A stretch of 64,000 bases of DNA from Ramlibacter agri (GTDB lineage Bacteria; Pseudomonadota; Gammaproteobacteria; Burkholderiales; Burkholderiaceae_C): NCBI RefSeq assembly GCF_012927085.1, contig NZ_JABBFX010000002.1:124001-188000 (forward strand), in the 5' to 3' direction. Under the pieces are notes generated by a model. The model ran no database searches and had not been told where the DNA came from. It was given only the letters and a program-made list of their open reading frames with translations. Position 1 is the first letter of the stretch. Each line of letters begins with the position of its first letter. Both the position numbers and the translations under genes were made by a program. Shown piece after piece: positions 18,844-27,477 of the stretch.

Positions 18844-19020
18844 GGCGTCTCCCCGAAGAAATCAAAAAATGGAATTTGATTCCGATTATTGATTGCGGTA
18901 CCGCGCTGCCGCACTCAGGCCTTCCCCTAGGAACCCTCCTACCCGGACCGACCGCAGGCGACTACAGCCGAGCGGCGCCGTCCGCGCTGCAATGGCACAG
19001 GCAGACGAAAAGGAGAACGC

Positions 19021-19425
19021 ATGAAGCCTTTCCAGCTCACCAACGACATGAAGACGATGACCGGCGTGTTCTATCCCACCGGCTGGATGGTCCTGATGTT
19101 CCCTGGCGAGCAGGCCGCGCGCGATGCGGCGCGGCGGCTGGAGGACGACGGCTTCGAAGGCGACGCCTTGATGCTGCTGACGCCCGGCGAGGTGCTGCGC
19201 AACATCGCCGGCGCGACCGGTGACGACGGCGTGGCGCCCTCCGTCGGCAGCGAGGGCGACACCGCGCGCCGCTTCGCCGAGCTGGGGCGCCAGGGGCATT
19301 ACGCACTGATGGTCCACGCGCCGCATGCGGCGGACTCGGACCGCGCGAAGGACCTGCTGAAGGACGCGCCGATCAGCTACGGCCAGAAATACCGCAAGCT
19401 CGTGATCGAAGACGTGGTCGAGTAA
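19021..19425 (+). CDS. Hypothetical protein, first of a tandem paralogous pair
   Basis: A 134-residue soluble protein of no family I recognise. It has no signal peptide or membrane segment and is rich in acidic residues. It shares blocks with the next gene: GVFYPTG.MVLMF near the N-terminus, DTARR...L.RQGH.AL.VHAP in the middle, and LKDAPISYGQKYR.L.IED at the C-terminus. The start is supported by AAGGAG 8 nt upstream. It is transcribed divergently from the TctC-type gene across a 177-bp gap. The conserved 'SYGQKYR' tail may be a functional motif, but its role is unknown. Confidence 0.85.
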   Translation: MKPFQLTNDMKTMTGVFYPTGWMVLMFPGEQAARDAARRLEDDGFEGDALMLLTPGEVLRNIAGATGDDGVAPSVGSEGDTARRFAELGRQGHYALMVHAPHAADSDRAKDLLKDAPISYGQKYRKLVIEDVVE

Positions 19426-19486
19426 TCCTTTGGGCCCCACGCGGGGCCTCGCAGGTCTATGCTGGTTCCGTGCTTAAGGAGTTCGC

Positions 19487-19897
19487 ATGAAGACCAACTT
19501 CGACCTCGAGCCGGGCATGACCACGTTCGGCGGCGTCTTCTATCCCACCGGCTACATGGTGCTGATGTTCGCCACCGTGGAGGACGCGCGCGCGGCCTGC
19601 CGCCGGCTCGACGAGCATGGACTGGAAGAAGAGGACCTGAGCCTTCTCCGCCCGGAGGAGTTCCTGCGGCAACTGCACGGCTGCCATGGCAGCGACGACG
19701 ATGACCAGCTGCCCTCGGCGGGCACCGAAGCGGACACCGCGCGGCGGCTGTGCCACCTGGCACGGCAAGGCCATCATGCGCTGCTGGTGCACGCGCCGAC
19801 CGCAAGGCAGTCGGCGCACGTGATGGAAGTGCTGAAGGACGCGCCGATCTCCTATGGGCAGAAGTATCGGCACCTGATCATCGAAGACCTGACTTAA
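19487..19897 (+). CDS. Hypothetical protein, second of a tandem paralogous pair
   Basis: A 136-residue paralogue of the preceding gene, with the same FYPTG, DTARR, RQGH and APISYGQKYR blocks but a more acidic middle (GSDDDDQLP). An AAGGAG lies 8 nt before the ATG. Between the two genes a GC-rich inverted repeat (GGCCCC/GGGGCC, about 19433-19448) without a T-tract may attenuate read-through. Its TAA stop overlaps the phaB stop on the other strand inside a shared TTAA, so the two genes converge with no spacer. Function unknown; it probably arose by local duplication. Confidence 0.85.
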   Translation: MKTNFDLEPGMTTFGGVFYPTGYMVLMFATVEDARAACRRLDEHGLEEEDLSLLRPEEFLRQLHGCHGSDDDDQLPSAGTEADTARRLCHLARQGHHALLVHAPTARQSAHVMEVLKDAPISYGQKYRHLIIEDLT

Positions 19898-20631
19898 CCC
19901 ATGTGCAGGCCACCGTTGACGGAGAAGTCCGCCCCGGTGGAATAGCCGCTCTCGTCCGAAGCCAGCCAGGCGATGATCGACGCGATCTCGCTCGGCTCGC
20001 CCAAGCGCTTGACGGGCACGGTGCCGACGATCTTGTCCAGGACGTCCTGGCGGATCGCCTTGACCATCTCGGTGCCGATGTAGCCCGGGCTGACGGTGTT
20101 GACCGTCACGCCCTTGGTCGCCATTTCCTGCGCCAGCGCCATCGTGAAGCCGTGCATGCCGGCCTTGGCGGCGGAGTAGTTGGTCTGGCCGGCCTGGCCC
20201 TTCTCGCCGTTCACCGAGGAGATGTTGATGATGCGGCCCCAGCCCTTTTCGACCATGTCGCCCACCACCTGCTTGGTGACGTTGAACATGGAGTTCAGGT
20301 TGGTCTCGATCACCGCGTCCCAGTCCTCGCGGGTCATCTTGATGAACATGCGGTCGCGGGTGATGCCCGCGTTGTTCACCAGCACGTCGACGCTGCCGTG
20401 CTCCGCCTTCGTCTTGGCGAAGGCGCCGACGGTGGAGTCCCAGTCGCCGACGTTGCCCACCGAGGCGTAGAAGGTGTAGCCAAGCTCCTTCTGCTCGCCC
20501 AGCCACTTGGTGAAGTCGCGGGTCGGGCCGCAGCCGGCGATCACCTTGAAGCCGTCCTTGTGGAGGCGCTGGCAGATCGCCGTGCCGATGCCACCCATGC
20601 CGCCGGTCACGTATGCCACTTTCTGGGCCAT
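19894..20631 (-). CDS. phaB: Acetoacetyl-CoA reductase (NADPH), PHB synthesis
   Basis: A 245-residue short-chain dehydrogenase that reduces acetoacetyl-CoA to (R)-3-hydroxybutyryl-CoA. It shows the nucleotide-binding TGGMGGIG at 9-16, NNAG at 86-89 and the catalytic S139, Y152 and K156 (YSAAK). Length and residue spacing match characterised PhaB enzymes. The ATG at 20631 is chosen because an AAGGGGA sits about 6 nt upstream; an ATG two codons earlier lies too close to that site. It is the last gene of phaC-phaA-phaB, all on the minus strand, and completes the substrate supply for the synthase. Confidence 0.95.
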   Translation of the reverse strand: MAQKVAYVTGGMGGIGTAICQRLHKDGFKVIAGCGPTRDFTKWLGEQKELGYTFYASVGNVGDWDSTVGAFAKTKAEHGSVDVLVNNAGITRDRMFIKMTREDWDAVIETNLNSMFNVTKQVVGDMVEKGWGRIINISSVNGEKGQAGQTNYSAAKAGMHGFTMALAQEMATKGVTVNTVSPGYIGTEMVKAIRQDVLDKIVGTVPVKRLGEPSEIASIIAWLASDESGYSTGADFSVNGGLHMG

Positions 20632-20678
20632 GTTCATTCCCCTTTCGCTGCCTGTTGCCTTCGTTTCATTCTGCGCGC

Positions 20679-21860
20679 TCAAGCGCGCTCCACGGCAAGG
20701 GAAACCCCCATGCCGCCGCCGATGCACAGGGCGGCCACGCCCTTCTTGGCGTCGCGGCGCTGCATCTCGTGCAGCAGGGTGACCAGGATGCGGGCGCCGG
20801 ACGCGCCGATCGGGTGGCCGATGGCGATGGCGCCGCCATTGACGTTGACCTTGGACGGGTCGACGTCCAGCGCCTTGTTGACGGCACAGGCCTGGGCGGC
20901 GAAGGCTTCGTTCAGCTCGAACAGGTCGACGTCGGACGCCTTCCAGCCGGCGCGCTGCAGCGCCTTCTTGGTCGCCGGCACGGGGCCCATGCCCATGGTC
21001 TTGGGGTCGAGGCCGCTGGTGCCGAAGGCCTTAATCGTGGCCAGCGGCTTCAGGCCCAGTTCCTTGGCCTTCTTCGCGCTCATCACCACCACGGCGGCGG
21101 CGCCGTCGTTGATGCCGGACGCATTGCCGGCGGTCACGGTGCCGGCCTTGTCGAAGGCGGGCTTCAGGCCGGCCAGCGCTTCGGCGTTGGTCTTGCGGTT
21201 GATGAATTCGTCGGCGGCGAAGACGACCGGGTCGCCCTTCTTCTGCGGGATGGAGACCGGGATGATCTCGTCCTTGAACTTGCCGGCGTCCTGCGCGGCG
21301 GCGGCCTTCTGCTGGCTGCCCAGCGCCAGCGCGTCCTGCGCGGCGCGGTCGACGTTCTGTTCCTTGGCCACGTTCTCGGCCGTGACGCCCATGTGGTACT
21401 GGTTGTAGACGTCCCACAGGCCGTCGACGATCATCGTGTCCTGCATCTTCCAGTCGCCCATGCGCTGGCCGTCGCGCGAGCCCATCAGGACGTGCGGGGC
21501 GGCGCTCATGTTCTCCTGGCCGCCGGCGACCACGATGTCGGCATCGCCCCAGGCCACGGCCTGCGCGGCCAGCATCACGGCCTTGAGGCCGGAGCCGCAG
21601 ACGGCGTTGATGGTCAGGCCCGGCACTTCCTTGGGCAGGCCGGCTTTCAGCAGGGCCTGGCGGGCGGGGTTCTGGCCGGCGCCGGCCGCGAGCACCTGGC
21701 CCATGATCACTTCGCCGACCTGCGCGGGGTCGACCTTGGCGCGGGCGAGCGCCTCCTTGATCACGATGGCACCGAGCTCGGTGGCGGGAATCTTGGCGAG
21801 CGAGCCGCCGAACTTGCCGACCGGCGTGCGGACGGCGGAAACGATGACGATGTCTTCCAT
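20679..21860 (-). CDS. phaA: Acetyl-CoA acetyltransferase (beta-ketothiolase)
   Basis: A 393-residue biosynthetic thiolase condensing two acetyl-CoA to acetoacetyl-CoA. The acyl-enzyme cysteine is C88 (NAVCGSG), the catalytic histidine is H349 ([14 protein letters not shown]) and the second cysteine is C379 (CIGGG), nearly the spacing of Zoogloea and Cupriavidus PhaA. It is encoded between phaC (34 bp gap) and phaB (47 bp gap) on the same strand, so one transcript is likely. The product passes directly to PhaB. Confidence 0.96.
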   Translation of the reverse strand: MEDIVIVSAVRTPVGKFGGSLAKIPATELGAIVIKEALARAKVDPAQVGEVIMGQVLAAGAGQNPARQALLKAGLPKEVPGLTINAVCGSGLKAVMLAAQAVAWGDADIVVAGGQENMSAAPHVLMGSRDGQRMGDWKMQDTMIVDGLWDVYNQYHMGVTAENVAKEQNVDRAAQDALALGSQQKAAAAQDAGKFKDEIIPVSIPQKKGDPVVFAADEFINRKTNAEALAGLKPAFDKAGTVTAGNASGINDGAAAVVVMSAKKAKELGLKPLATIKAFGTSGLDPKTMGMGPVPATKKALQRAGWKASDVDLFELNEAFAAQACAVNKALDVDPSKVNVNGGAIAIGHPIGASGARILVTLLHEMQRRDAKKGVAALCIGGGMGVSLAVERA

Positions 21861-21894
21861 GTGTCTCTCCAGGTGAATTCTGTGGGCGCGGACC

Positions 21895-23580
21895 TCAGGC
21901 CTTGGCTTTCACGTAGCGCCCAGGCGCCGGCTCGATGGCCTTGTATTTCGCGCCCTTGCCATAAGTCTTGGGCGCAGCAATTTGCTTGCCTGCATGCGAC
22001 TTGAGCCAGCCCGACCACTCGGGCCACCAGCTGCCGGCGTGTTCCTTGGCGCCGGCCAGCCAGTCGTTGAAGCCATCGGGCAGCTTGTCGTTGGTCCAGT
22101 AGGAACGCTTGTTCTTGGCCGGCGGGTTGATCACGCCGGCAATGTGCCCCGACGCGCCCATCACGAACTTCTTCTTGCCCGGCAGGTGCTTCACCGAAGC
22201 GTAGGCACCGGTCACCGGCACGATGTGGTCCTCGCGCGAGCCGTACAGGAACACGGGAAGGTTGACCTTGCCCAGGTCCACCTGCGCGCCGGCCACCGTG
22301 AGCTTGCCCGGCTTGACCAGGTTGTTCTCCAGGTAGGTGTTGCGCAGGTACCAGGTGTACATGGGCCCGGGCAGGTTGGTGGAGTCGCTGTTCCAGTACA
22401 GCAGGTCGAAGGGCGGCGGCGTCTCGCCCTTCAGGTAGTTGCCCACCACGTAGTTCCATACCAGGTCGTTGGGTCGCAGGAAACTGAAGGTGGAGGCCAG
22501 CTCCTGGCCTTTCAACAGGCCGCCCTGCCCCAGCTGCATCTCGCGGAACTGCACGAAGGCGTCGTCGACGAAGACGTCGAGCACACCGGTGTCCTCGAAG
22601 TCGAGGAAGGTGGTGAGGAAGGTGGCCGAAGCCACCGGCTTTTCACCGCGCGCAGCCAGCACGGCCAGCGAAGTCCCCAGGATGGTGCCGCCCACGCAGA
22701 ATCCCAGCGCGTTGATCTGCTTGGCGCCGGCGATGTCCTGCACCACCGAGATGGCCTTCAGCGCGCCGTCCTCGATGTAGTCGTCCCAGGTCTTGTCCTG
22801 GATGGTCGCATCGGGATTGCGCCAGCTCACCACGAAGGTGCGGTGGCCCTGCTCCACCGCGTAGCGGATCAGCGAGTTCTCCGGCTGCAAGTCGAGGATG
22901 TAGAACTTGTTGATGCAGGGCGGCACGAAGAGAAAGGGCTTCTCGTACACCTGCTTGGTAAGGGGTTTGTATTCGACCAGCTGGAACAGCTCGTTCTCGA
23001 ACACCACGGCGCCCTCGGTGGTGGCCACGTTGCGGCCCACCTCGAAGGCGCTTTCGTCCGTCATGGAAACGTAGCCTTGCTGCAGGTCGGCCAGCAGGTT
23101 CTGCACGCCGCGGGCGATGCTCTCGCCCTTGGTCTCCAGCGCCTTCTGCTGCGCCTCGGCGTTCAGCGCCAGGAAGTTGCTGGGCGCCGAAGCCGCCAGC
23201 CACTGTTCGACCGCGAAGCGCAGGCGGGCCTTGACCTTGGGATCGGCGTCAGCCGCTTCGGCCATGCCCAGCAAGGTGCGCGCATTCAGGAGATAGACGG
23301 CGGCGGAGAAGCCCGCCACCGGGTTGCGGGCCCAGGCATCGTGGCCGAAGCGCTTGTCCTTGGTCTGCGGCGGCTGCAGGCCGCTGTTCCACAGTTCGCT
23401 GGCTTCGCGCACATAGGCTTCCTGCAGCTCGCGCATCTTTTCCGGCGCGAATTGCAGCGTGGGAAGGGCGCCGCCCGTGGGTGCGGCGTCCTGCATGGTC
23501 TGGAGCGCCTGGCCCCAGTACTTGCCGAGTTCCTGCTGGAACTGCTGGGCTGCCGCAGCCCAGTTGGCTTCAGAATTCAT
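21895..23580 (-). CDS. phaC: Class I poly(3-hydroxyalkanoate) synthase
   Basis: A 561-residue class I PHA synthase that polymerises 3-hydroxybutyryl-CoA at the granule surface. It has a lipase-like box GFCVGG with nucleophile C295, then D451 (REDHIVP) and H479 (ASGHIAG). The 28-residue D-to-H spacing equals that of the Cupriavidus enzyme. The N-terminal ~200 residues are the usual class I extension. I chose the ATG at 23580, preceded by AGGAG about 9 nt upstream, rather than starts 23 or more codons earlier that would run through the promoter palindromes. It heads the phaCAB operon. Confidence 0.95.
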   Translation of the reverse strand: MNSEANWAAAAQQFQQELGKYWGQALQTMQDAAPTGGALPTLQFAPEKMRELQEAYVREASELWNSGLQPPQTKDKRFGHDAWARNPVAGFSAAVYLLNARTLLGMAEAADADPKVKARLRFAVEQWLAASAPSNFLALNAEAQQKALETKGESIARGVQNLLADLQQGYVSMTDESAFEVGRNVATTEGAVVFENELFQLVEYKPLTKQVYEKPFLFVPPCINKFYILDLQPENSLIRYAVEQGHRTFVVSWRNPDATIQDKTWDDYIEDGALKAISVVQDIAGAKQINALGFCVGGTILGTSLAVLAARGEKPVASATFLTTFLDFEDTGVLDVFVDDAFVQFREMQLGQGGLLKGQELASTFSFLRPNDLVWNYVVGNYLKGETPPPFDLLYWNSDSTNLPGPMYTWYLRNTYLENNLVKPGKLTVAGAQVDLGKVNLPVFLYGSREDHIVPVTGAYASVKHLPGKKKFVMGASGHIAGVINPPAKNKRSYWTNDKLPDGFNDWLAGAKEHAGSWWPEWSGWLKSHAGKQIAAPKTYGKGAKYKAIEPAPGRYVKAKA

Positions 23581-23602
23581 ACCTATGTCTCCTGATGTCT
23601 TA

Positions 23603-23649
23603 TTCGGGTCAACCCGAAGTATCACACCAAAAATGTTGCACTGCAACAT
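23603..23649 (-). promoter_or_regulatory. phaCAB promoter with two palindromic operator candidates
   Basis: On the minus strand TTGCAG (23641-23646) and GATACT (23618-23623) are 17 nt apart, giving a plausible sigma-70 promoter. A near-perfect palindrome ATGTTGCACTGCAACAT (23633-23649; 8-nt arms, 1-nt centre) covers the -35 box. A second palindrome, TTCGGGTCAACCCGAA (23603-23618; 7-nt arms), lies at the expected transcription start. The TGC-rich first palindrome could bind a PhaR-type repressor. No regulator gene lies nearby, so that assignment is inference. Confidence 0.55.
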
Positions 23650-23664
23650 GAAACTGGAGCGGCC

Positions 23665-23943
23665 GTGGTACTGCTGATTACCATCGTCGGCTGGCTCTAC
23701 GTCGCGCTCATGATGGCGGTGGCCGAAGCGAGCGGTCCGCGAGGCAGCCTGCTCGGCGCCATCGTCACATTTTTACTCTATGGCGCGGGACCTGTGGCTT
23801 TAGTTGCCTACCTGATGGGACGGCCGGCACGCCGCAAGGCGCGCGAGCGGCGCGAGCGCGAAGCTCAGGCCGCCTCAGGCGAGCCAGGCACTGGCAGCGA
23901 AGCGGCCGCTGACCCGGTCGCGCCGGTGCGAAAAGAACCTTGA
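23665..23943 (+). CDS. Small hypothetical membrane protein
   Basis: A 92-residue protein with two hydrophobic segments (about residues 2-20 and 28-50), joined by a short loop, and a basic then acidic C-terminal tail (RRKARERREREAQ...). It starts at a GTG with GGAG 7 nt upstream. It is divergent from phaC, and its last ~69 nt overlap the 3' end of pgeF on the opposite strand. No family is recognised. The hydrophobic pattern and ribosome site argue that it is real, with moderate certainty because the overlap is long. Confidence 0.6.
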   Translation: MVLLITIVGWLYVALMMAVAEASGPRGSLLGAIVTFLLYGAGPVALVAYLMGRPARRKARERREREAQAASGEPGTGSEAAADPVAPVRKEP

Positions 23944-24621
23944 AGGATTCGTGACGGTGCACCATTCGGTGCTGCCGTCATTGCCGTGCGCGGCCGTGAT
24001 GCCGAGCGCTTGCAAGCGCCGCCGCGCGAGAGCCGGCAGGTCCGCCAGCAACTTGCCCGGTGACGCGTGCGGCCGGAAGCAGGCGCCGGCACCGGCATCC
24101 TGCGTGAGAAAGGCATTGCGCACCTCTTGTCCCACTTCGAATGCATCGGGTCCGATGCAGGGGCCCAGCCATGCGAGCATGCGTTGCGGGTCGCTCTGCA
24201 CTTGCGAAGCCATCGCGCGCCACAACGCTTCCAGCACGCCGCCCGCCAACCCGCGCCAGCCGCAATGCGCGGCGCCGACCACGCGGCCCCGCGCATCGGC
24301 CAGCAGCACCGGCAGGCAGTCGGCCACCATCATCGTGCAGGCGAGGCCGCGCTCGGTGGTCCAGCAAGCATCGGCCTCGGCGCCGTGCGGCGTCTGCGCA
24401 TCCAGCCGCACCACGCTCTGCCCGTGCACCTGGTTCAGGAACACCGGCTTCGCCCGCAACTCCTGCGCATAGCGCGCACGGTTCTCGGCGACGGCCTCCT
24501 CACGGTCGCCCACATGGCCACCGAGGTTCAGCGTGTCATAAGGCGCCAGCGAGACGCCGCCCACGCGCGTGCTGCAGGCGGCGCGCACGCCTTGTGGCGC
24601 GGGCCAGTCGGGGATCAGCAA
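23875..24621 (-). CDS. pgeF: Peptidoglycan editing factor / purine nucleoside phosphorylase-like, YfiH family
   Basis: A 248-residue YfiH/PgeF (formerly 'laccase-domain') protein. Its zinc/active-site residues are H66 (NQVHG), C102 (ADCLPVL) and H119 (AAHCGWRG), and the C-terminal 'RFFSHRRD' block is typical. Family members remove wrongly incorporated residues from peptidoglycan precursors, and several act on adenosine. The start appears to be TTG at 24621, one base after the stop of the upstream isomerase gene, which implies translational coupling. The 3' end overlaps the small membrane gene on the other strand. Confidence 0.92.
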   Translation of the reverse strand: MLIPDWPAPQGVRAACSTRVGGVSLAPYDTLNLGGHVGDREEAVAENRARYAQELRAKPVFLNQVHGQSVVRLDAQTPHGAEADACWTTERGLACTMMVADCLPVLLADARGRVVGAAHCGWRGLAGGVLEALWRAMASQVQSDPQRMLAWLGPCIGPDAFEVGQEVRNAFLTQDAGAGACFRPHASPGKLLADLPALARRRLQALGITAAHGNDGSTEWCTVTNPSRFFSHRRDRVSGRFAASAWLA

Positions 24622-24622
24622 C

Positions 24623-25264
24623 TCAGGCCTCGTTGTCGGGGCAGGCGGAGGGCTGCGCCTGCTGGAAGGCCGGGTGCTTCATGCAGGCGTCGAAGGCAGC
24701 CATCGTGCGCGTGAGCCCACCGAAGTCGACGTTGAAACGCTGCCCGTTGAAGATCTGCGGCACCAGGCAGCAGTCCGCCAGCGTGGGCTGGTCGCCGTAG
24801 CAATAGGTGGAGGCCGGCAGCTGCTGCAGCTCGCGCTCGAAGGCTTCCAGCCCGTCGCGCACCCAGTGCCGGTACCAGGCGTTCTTGGCTTCTTCATCCA
24901 CCTTCAGGTCGCGCACCAGGTACTTCAGGACGCGCAGGTTGTTCAGCGGATGGATCTCGCAGGCGATGAGCTGCGCCAGCGAGCGGACCTGCGCGCGGCG
25001 GAACGGGTCCAGCGGCAGCAGGCGCGGCTGCGGGTGCATCTCGTCCAGGTATTCGATGATGGCCATCGACTGCGACAGGTGGCGGCCGTCGTCCAGCTCC
25101 AAGGTCGGCACCAGGCGCGATGGCGCGATGGCGGCGTACGACTCCTGCTTGTGCTCGCCCTTCACCAGGTGCACGGGCAGGTAGTCATAGGACAGGCCCT
25201 TGAGCGCGAGCGCGATGCGCACCCGGAACGAAGCGGAGGAGCGGAAGTAGTTGTACAGCTTCAT
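24623..25264 (-). CDS. Zeta-class GST: maleylpyruvate / maleylacetoacetate isomerase
   Basis: A 213-residue zeta-class glutathione S-transferase. The N-terminal thioredoxin-fold motif reads SSASFRVRIAL (9-19), where maleylacetoacetate isomerases usually have SSCS. 'LVPTLE', 'QSMAIIEYLDE' and 'YCYGDQPTLAD.CLVPQ' are also diagnostic. These enzymes use glutathione to isomerise a cis double bond to trans. A gentisate dioxygenase and a fumarylpyruvate hydrolase lie 9-10 kb away and lack their own isomerase, so maleylpyruvate is an attractive substrate. Tyrosine catabolism (MaiA) is the alternative. ATG at 25264; pgeF follows one base after the stop. Confidence 0.88.
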   Translation of the reverse strand: MKLYNYFRSSASFRVRIALALKGLSYDYLPVHLVKGEHKQESYAAIAPSRLVPTLELDDGRHLSQSMAIIEYLDEMHPQPRLLPLDPFRRAQVRSLAQLIACEIHPLNNLRVLKYLVRDLKVDEEAKNAWYRHWVRDGLEAFERELQQLPASTYCYGDQPTLADCCLVPQIFNGQRFNVDFGGLTRTMAAFDACMKHPAFQQAQPSACPDNEA

Positions 25265-25307
25265 GATCCTGCAAGGATAATCTTTCCGACAACGGCAGGA
25301 GACCAAG

Positions 25308-26246
25308 ATGCTGCATCCCCAGGCCCAGGCGCTGCTGCGACTGATCGAGGAAAAGGGCGTTCCGCCCACCCACAGCCTCACGCCAGCCCAGGCACGCGCC
25401 TACTACCTGGAGCGGCGCACCTTCACCCAGCCCGACGCGCCTGCCGTGGCCGCGGTGCGCGACCTGGAAGCGCGCGGCCCCGCCGGGCCGATCCCGCTGC
25501 GCAGCTACCGGCCTGCCGGCAGCGCGGCCAGCGACGTGCTCGGCGTCCTGATGTACTTCCACGGCGGCGGCTGGGTGATCGGCGACCTCACGACCCACGA
25601 TGTCCTTTGCCGCGAGCTGAGCAACCTGTCCGGCTGCGCCGTCATCGCGGTGGACTACCGGCTGGCGCCCGAGCACCGCTTCCCCGCCGCCTTCGACGAC
25701 GCGTTCGCCGCCACGCGCTGGGTGCGGCAGAACGCCGCCGCGTTGAACATCGACCCGAAGCGCATCGCGGTCGGCGGCGACAGCGCCGGCGGCAACCTGG
25801 CTGCCGCGGTGGCGCTGGCCGCGCGCGCTGCGGGCGACCTGCCCCTCGCCTTCCAGCTCTTGATCTACCCCGCGACCGACCAGCGCCGTGGCTGGCCCTC
25901 GCACACCACCAACGGCCAGGGCTACCTGCTGACGAAGGACAGCATGGACTACTACCACGACCACTACCTCGTGGATGCCGAGCACGATCTCGATTGGCGC
26001 GCCTCCCCGCTGCTCGCCGCGAGCCACGCGAACCTGCCGCCCGCCTTCGTGCTCACCGCCGGCTACGACCCGCTGCGCGACGAGGGCCTGCAATACGCGC
26101 ACGCGCTGTCGGCCGCCGGCACCCGCGCGACGCTGGTCAACTTCGAGCGCCAGGTCCACGGCTTCCTCTTGATGGGTCGGGTGCTGGACGAAGCGAACGA
26201 TGCGGTGCGGCTGTGCGCGCAGCAGCTCAAGAACGCTCTGGCATGA
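25308..26246 (+). CDS. Alpha/beta hydrolase, hormone-sensitive-lipase-type esterase
   Basis: A 312-residue esterase of the bacterial HSL (family IV) type. The oxyanion motif HGGGW starts at H85, the nucleophile is S159 (GDSAGG), the acid is D254 (GYDPLRDEG) and the base is H284 (VHGF). There is no signal peptide, so it should be cytoplasmic and act on short-chain acyl esters. GGCAGGAGA precedes the ATG. It is divergent from the isomerase gene across 43 bp and overlaps the next gene by ATGA. The physiological ester is unknown. Confidence 0.92.
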   Translation: MLHPQAQALLRLIEEKGVPPTHSLTPAQARAYYLERRTFTQPDAPAVAAVRDLEARGPAGPIPLRSYRPAGSAASDVLGVLMYFHGGGWVIGDLTTHDVLCRELSNLSGCAVIAVDYRLAPEHRFPAAFDDAFAATRWVRQNAAALNIDPKRIAVGGDSAGGNLAAAVALAARAAGDLPLAFQLLIYPATDQRRGWPSHTTNGQGYLLTKDSMDYYHDHYLVDAEHDLDWRASPLLAASHANLPPAFVLTAGYDPLRDEGLQYAHALSAAGTRATLVNFERQVHGFLLMGRVLDEANDAVRLCAQQLKNALA

Positions 26247-26554
26247 TGCCGGCCATGATTCTCGAACTTGCCGACATCCGCATCCAGCCCGGCCAGCAGG
26301 CCGCTTTCGACGAAGCCATCGAGCGCGGCGTGCGCACCGTCATCGCCAAGGCCAAGGGCTTCCAGGGCTTCAAGGTGAACAAGGGCGTCGAGTCGCCCGA
26401 GCGCTACATCCTGCAGATCTTCTGGGAGACGCTGGAGAACCACACCGTGGACTTCCGCCAGAGCCCCGCCTTCGCCGACTGGCGCGCCATCGTGGGCCCC
26501 TTCTTCGCGCAGCCGCCGCAGGTGGAACACTTCACGCTGGTGGCGAAGTCCTGA
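26243..26554 (+). CDS. Antibiotic biosynthesis monooxygenase (ABM) domain protein
   Basis: A protein of about 103 residues with the ABM dimeric alpha/beta-barrel pattern: 'ADIRIQPGQQAAFDEAI', 'KAKGFQGFKVNKGVE', 'YILQIFWETLENHTVDFRQSPAFADWRAIVGPFF'. Such proteins are small cofactor-free oxygenases or stress-related enzymes. The first ATG (26243) overlaps the esterase stop as ATGA, indicating coupling; an ATG at 26255 would give 99 residues and is equally possible. The last 23 nt overlap the SMP-30 gene on the other strand. Confidence 0.82.
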   Translation: MMPAMILELADIRIQPGQQAAFDEAIERGVRTVIAKAKGFQGFKVNKGVESPERYILQIFWETLENHTVDFRQSPAFADWRAIVGPFFAQPPQVEHFTLVAKS

Positions 26555-27467
26555 GTCCCCGGGTGTTCAGGAACACCGAGTAGAGCGACGTCGTCGCGCA
26601 GATGAACAGGCGGTTCAGCTTCGGCCCGCCGAAGCAGACGTTCGCCACGGTCTCCGGCACCCTCACCTTCCCGATCAGCGCGCCGTCCGGCGCGTAGCAG
26701 TGCACGCCATCGCCTGCGCTGGTCCACACGCGGCCGTCGACGTCGACGCGGAAGCCGTCGAACAGGCCGGCCGTGCACTCCGCCCACAGCTCCCCACCCG
26801 CCACCGTGCGTCCGCCCTCCTGCACCCGGAAGCGGCGGATGTGCCGCGGCCCGTTCGCCACGTGCGTCGCGCCGGTGTCGGCCACGTACAGCCACTGTTC
26901 GTCCGGCGAGAAGGCCAGGCCATTGGGCTGCACGAAGCCGCTCGCCACCCGGCTCACCGCGCCGGAATCGCCGTCGATGCGGTAGACGCAGCACTCGCCC
27001 AGCTCACTGGGCGCGGCGTCGCCTTCATAGTCGCTGTCGATGCCGTAGCTGGGGTCGGAGAACCAGATGCTGCCATCCGACTTCACCACCAGATCGTTCG
27101 GCGAATTGAAGCGCTTGCCCTCGAAGCGGTCGGCCAGCACGACCCGCTTGCCATCGTGCCCGGTGCGCGACACGCAGCGGCCCCGGTGCTCGCAGGACAC
27201 CAGCCGGCCCTGCTGGTCCACCGTGTGCCCGTTGGTGTTCATCGCCGGCTGCCGGAACACCGACACCGAGCCGTCGGTCTCGTCCCAGCGCAGCATGCGG
27301 TCATTGGGAATGTCGGACCACACCAGGTAGCGGCCGGCCGCGAACCACGCCGGTCCTTCGGCCCAGCGGCAGCCGGTGAAGAGCTTTTCCAGGTGCACGT
27401 TGCCGAAGGCCAGGCGCGCGAAGCGTTCGTCGAGCACCTCGAAGCTGGCGGAGAGTTCGATGGCCAT
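26532..27467 (-). CDS. SMP-30/gluconolactonase/LRE family lactonase
   Basis: A 311-residue six-bladed propeller lactonase. A metal ligand of the family is seen in 'CRWAEGPAW' (E37), followed by 'NSPNDLVV', 'WFSDPSYG', 'PNGLAFSPDEQWLYVADTG' and 'FDGFRVDVDGRVW'. Members hydrolyse sugar lactones such as gluconolactone using a divalent metal. It lies 10 bp behind the second permease gene of a sugar-type ABC importer, so it is probably the last gene of that operon and acts on an oxidised form of the imported sugar. Confidence 0.92.
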   Translation of the reverse strand: MAIELSASFEVLDERFARLAFGNVHLEKLFTGCRWAEGPAWFAAGRYLVWSDIPNDRMLRWDETDGSVSVFRQPAMNTNGHTVDQQGRLVSCEHRGRCVSRTGHDGKRVVLADRFEGKRFNSPNDLVVKSDGSIWFSDPSYGIDSDYEGDAAPSELGECCVYRIDGDSGAVSRVASGFVQPNGLAFSPDEQWLYVADTGATHVANGPRHIRRFRVQEGGRTVAGGELWAECTAGLFDGFRVDVDGRVWTSAGDGVHCYAPDGALIGKVRVPETVANVCFGGPKLNRLFICATTSLYSVFLNTRGLRTSPPA

Positions 27468-27477
27468 GGGGACCTCC

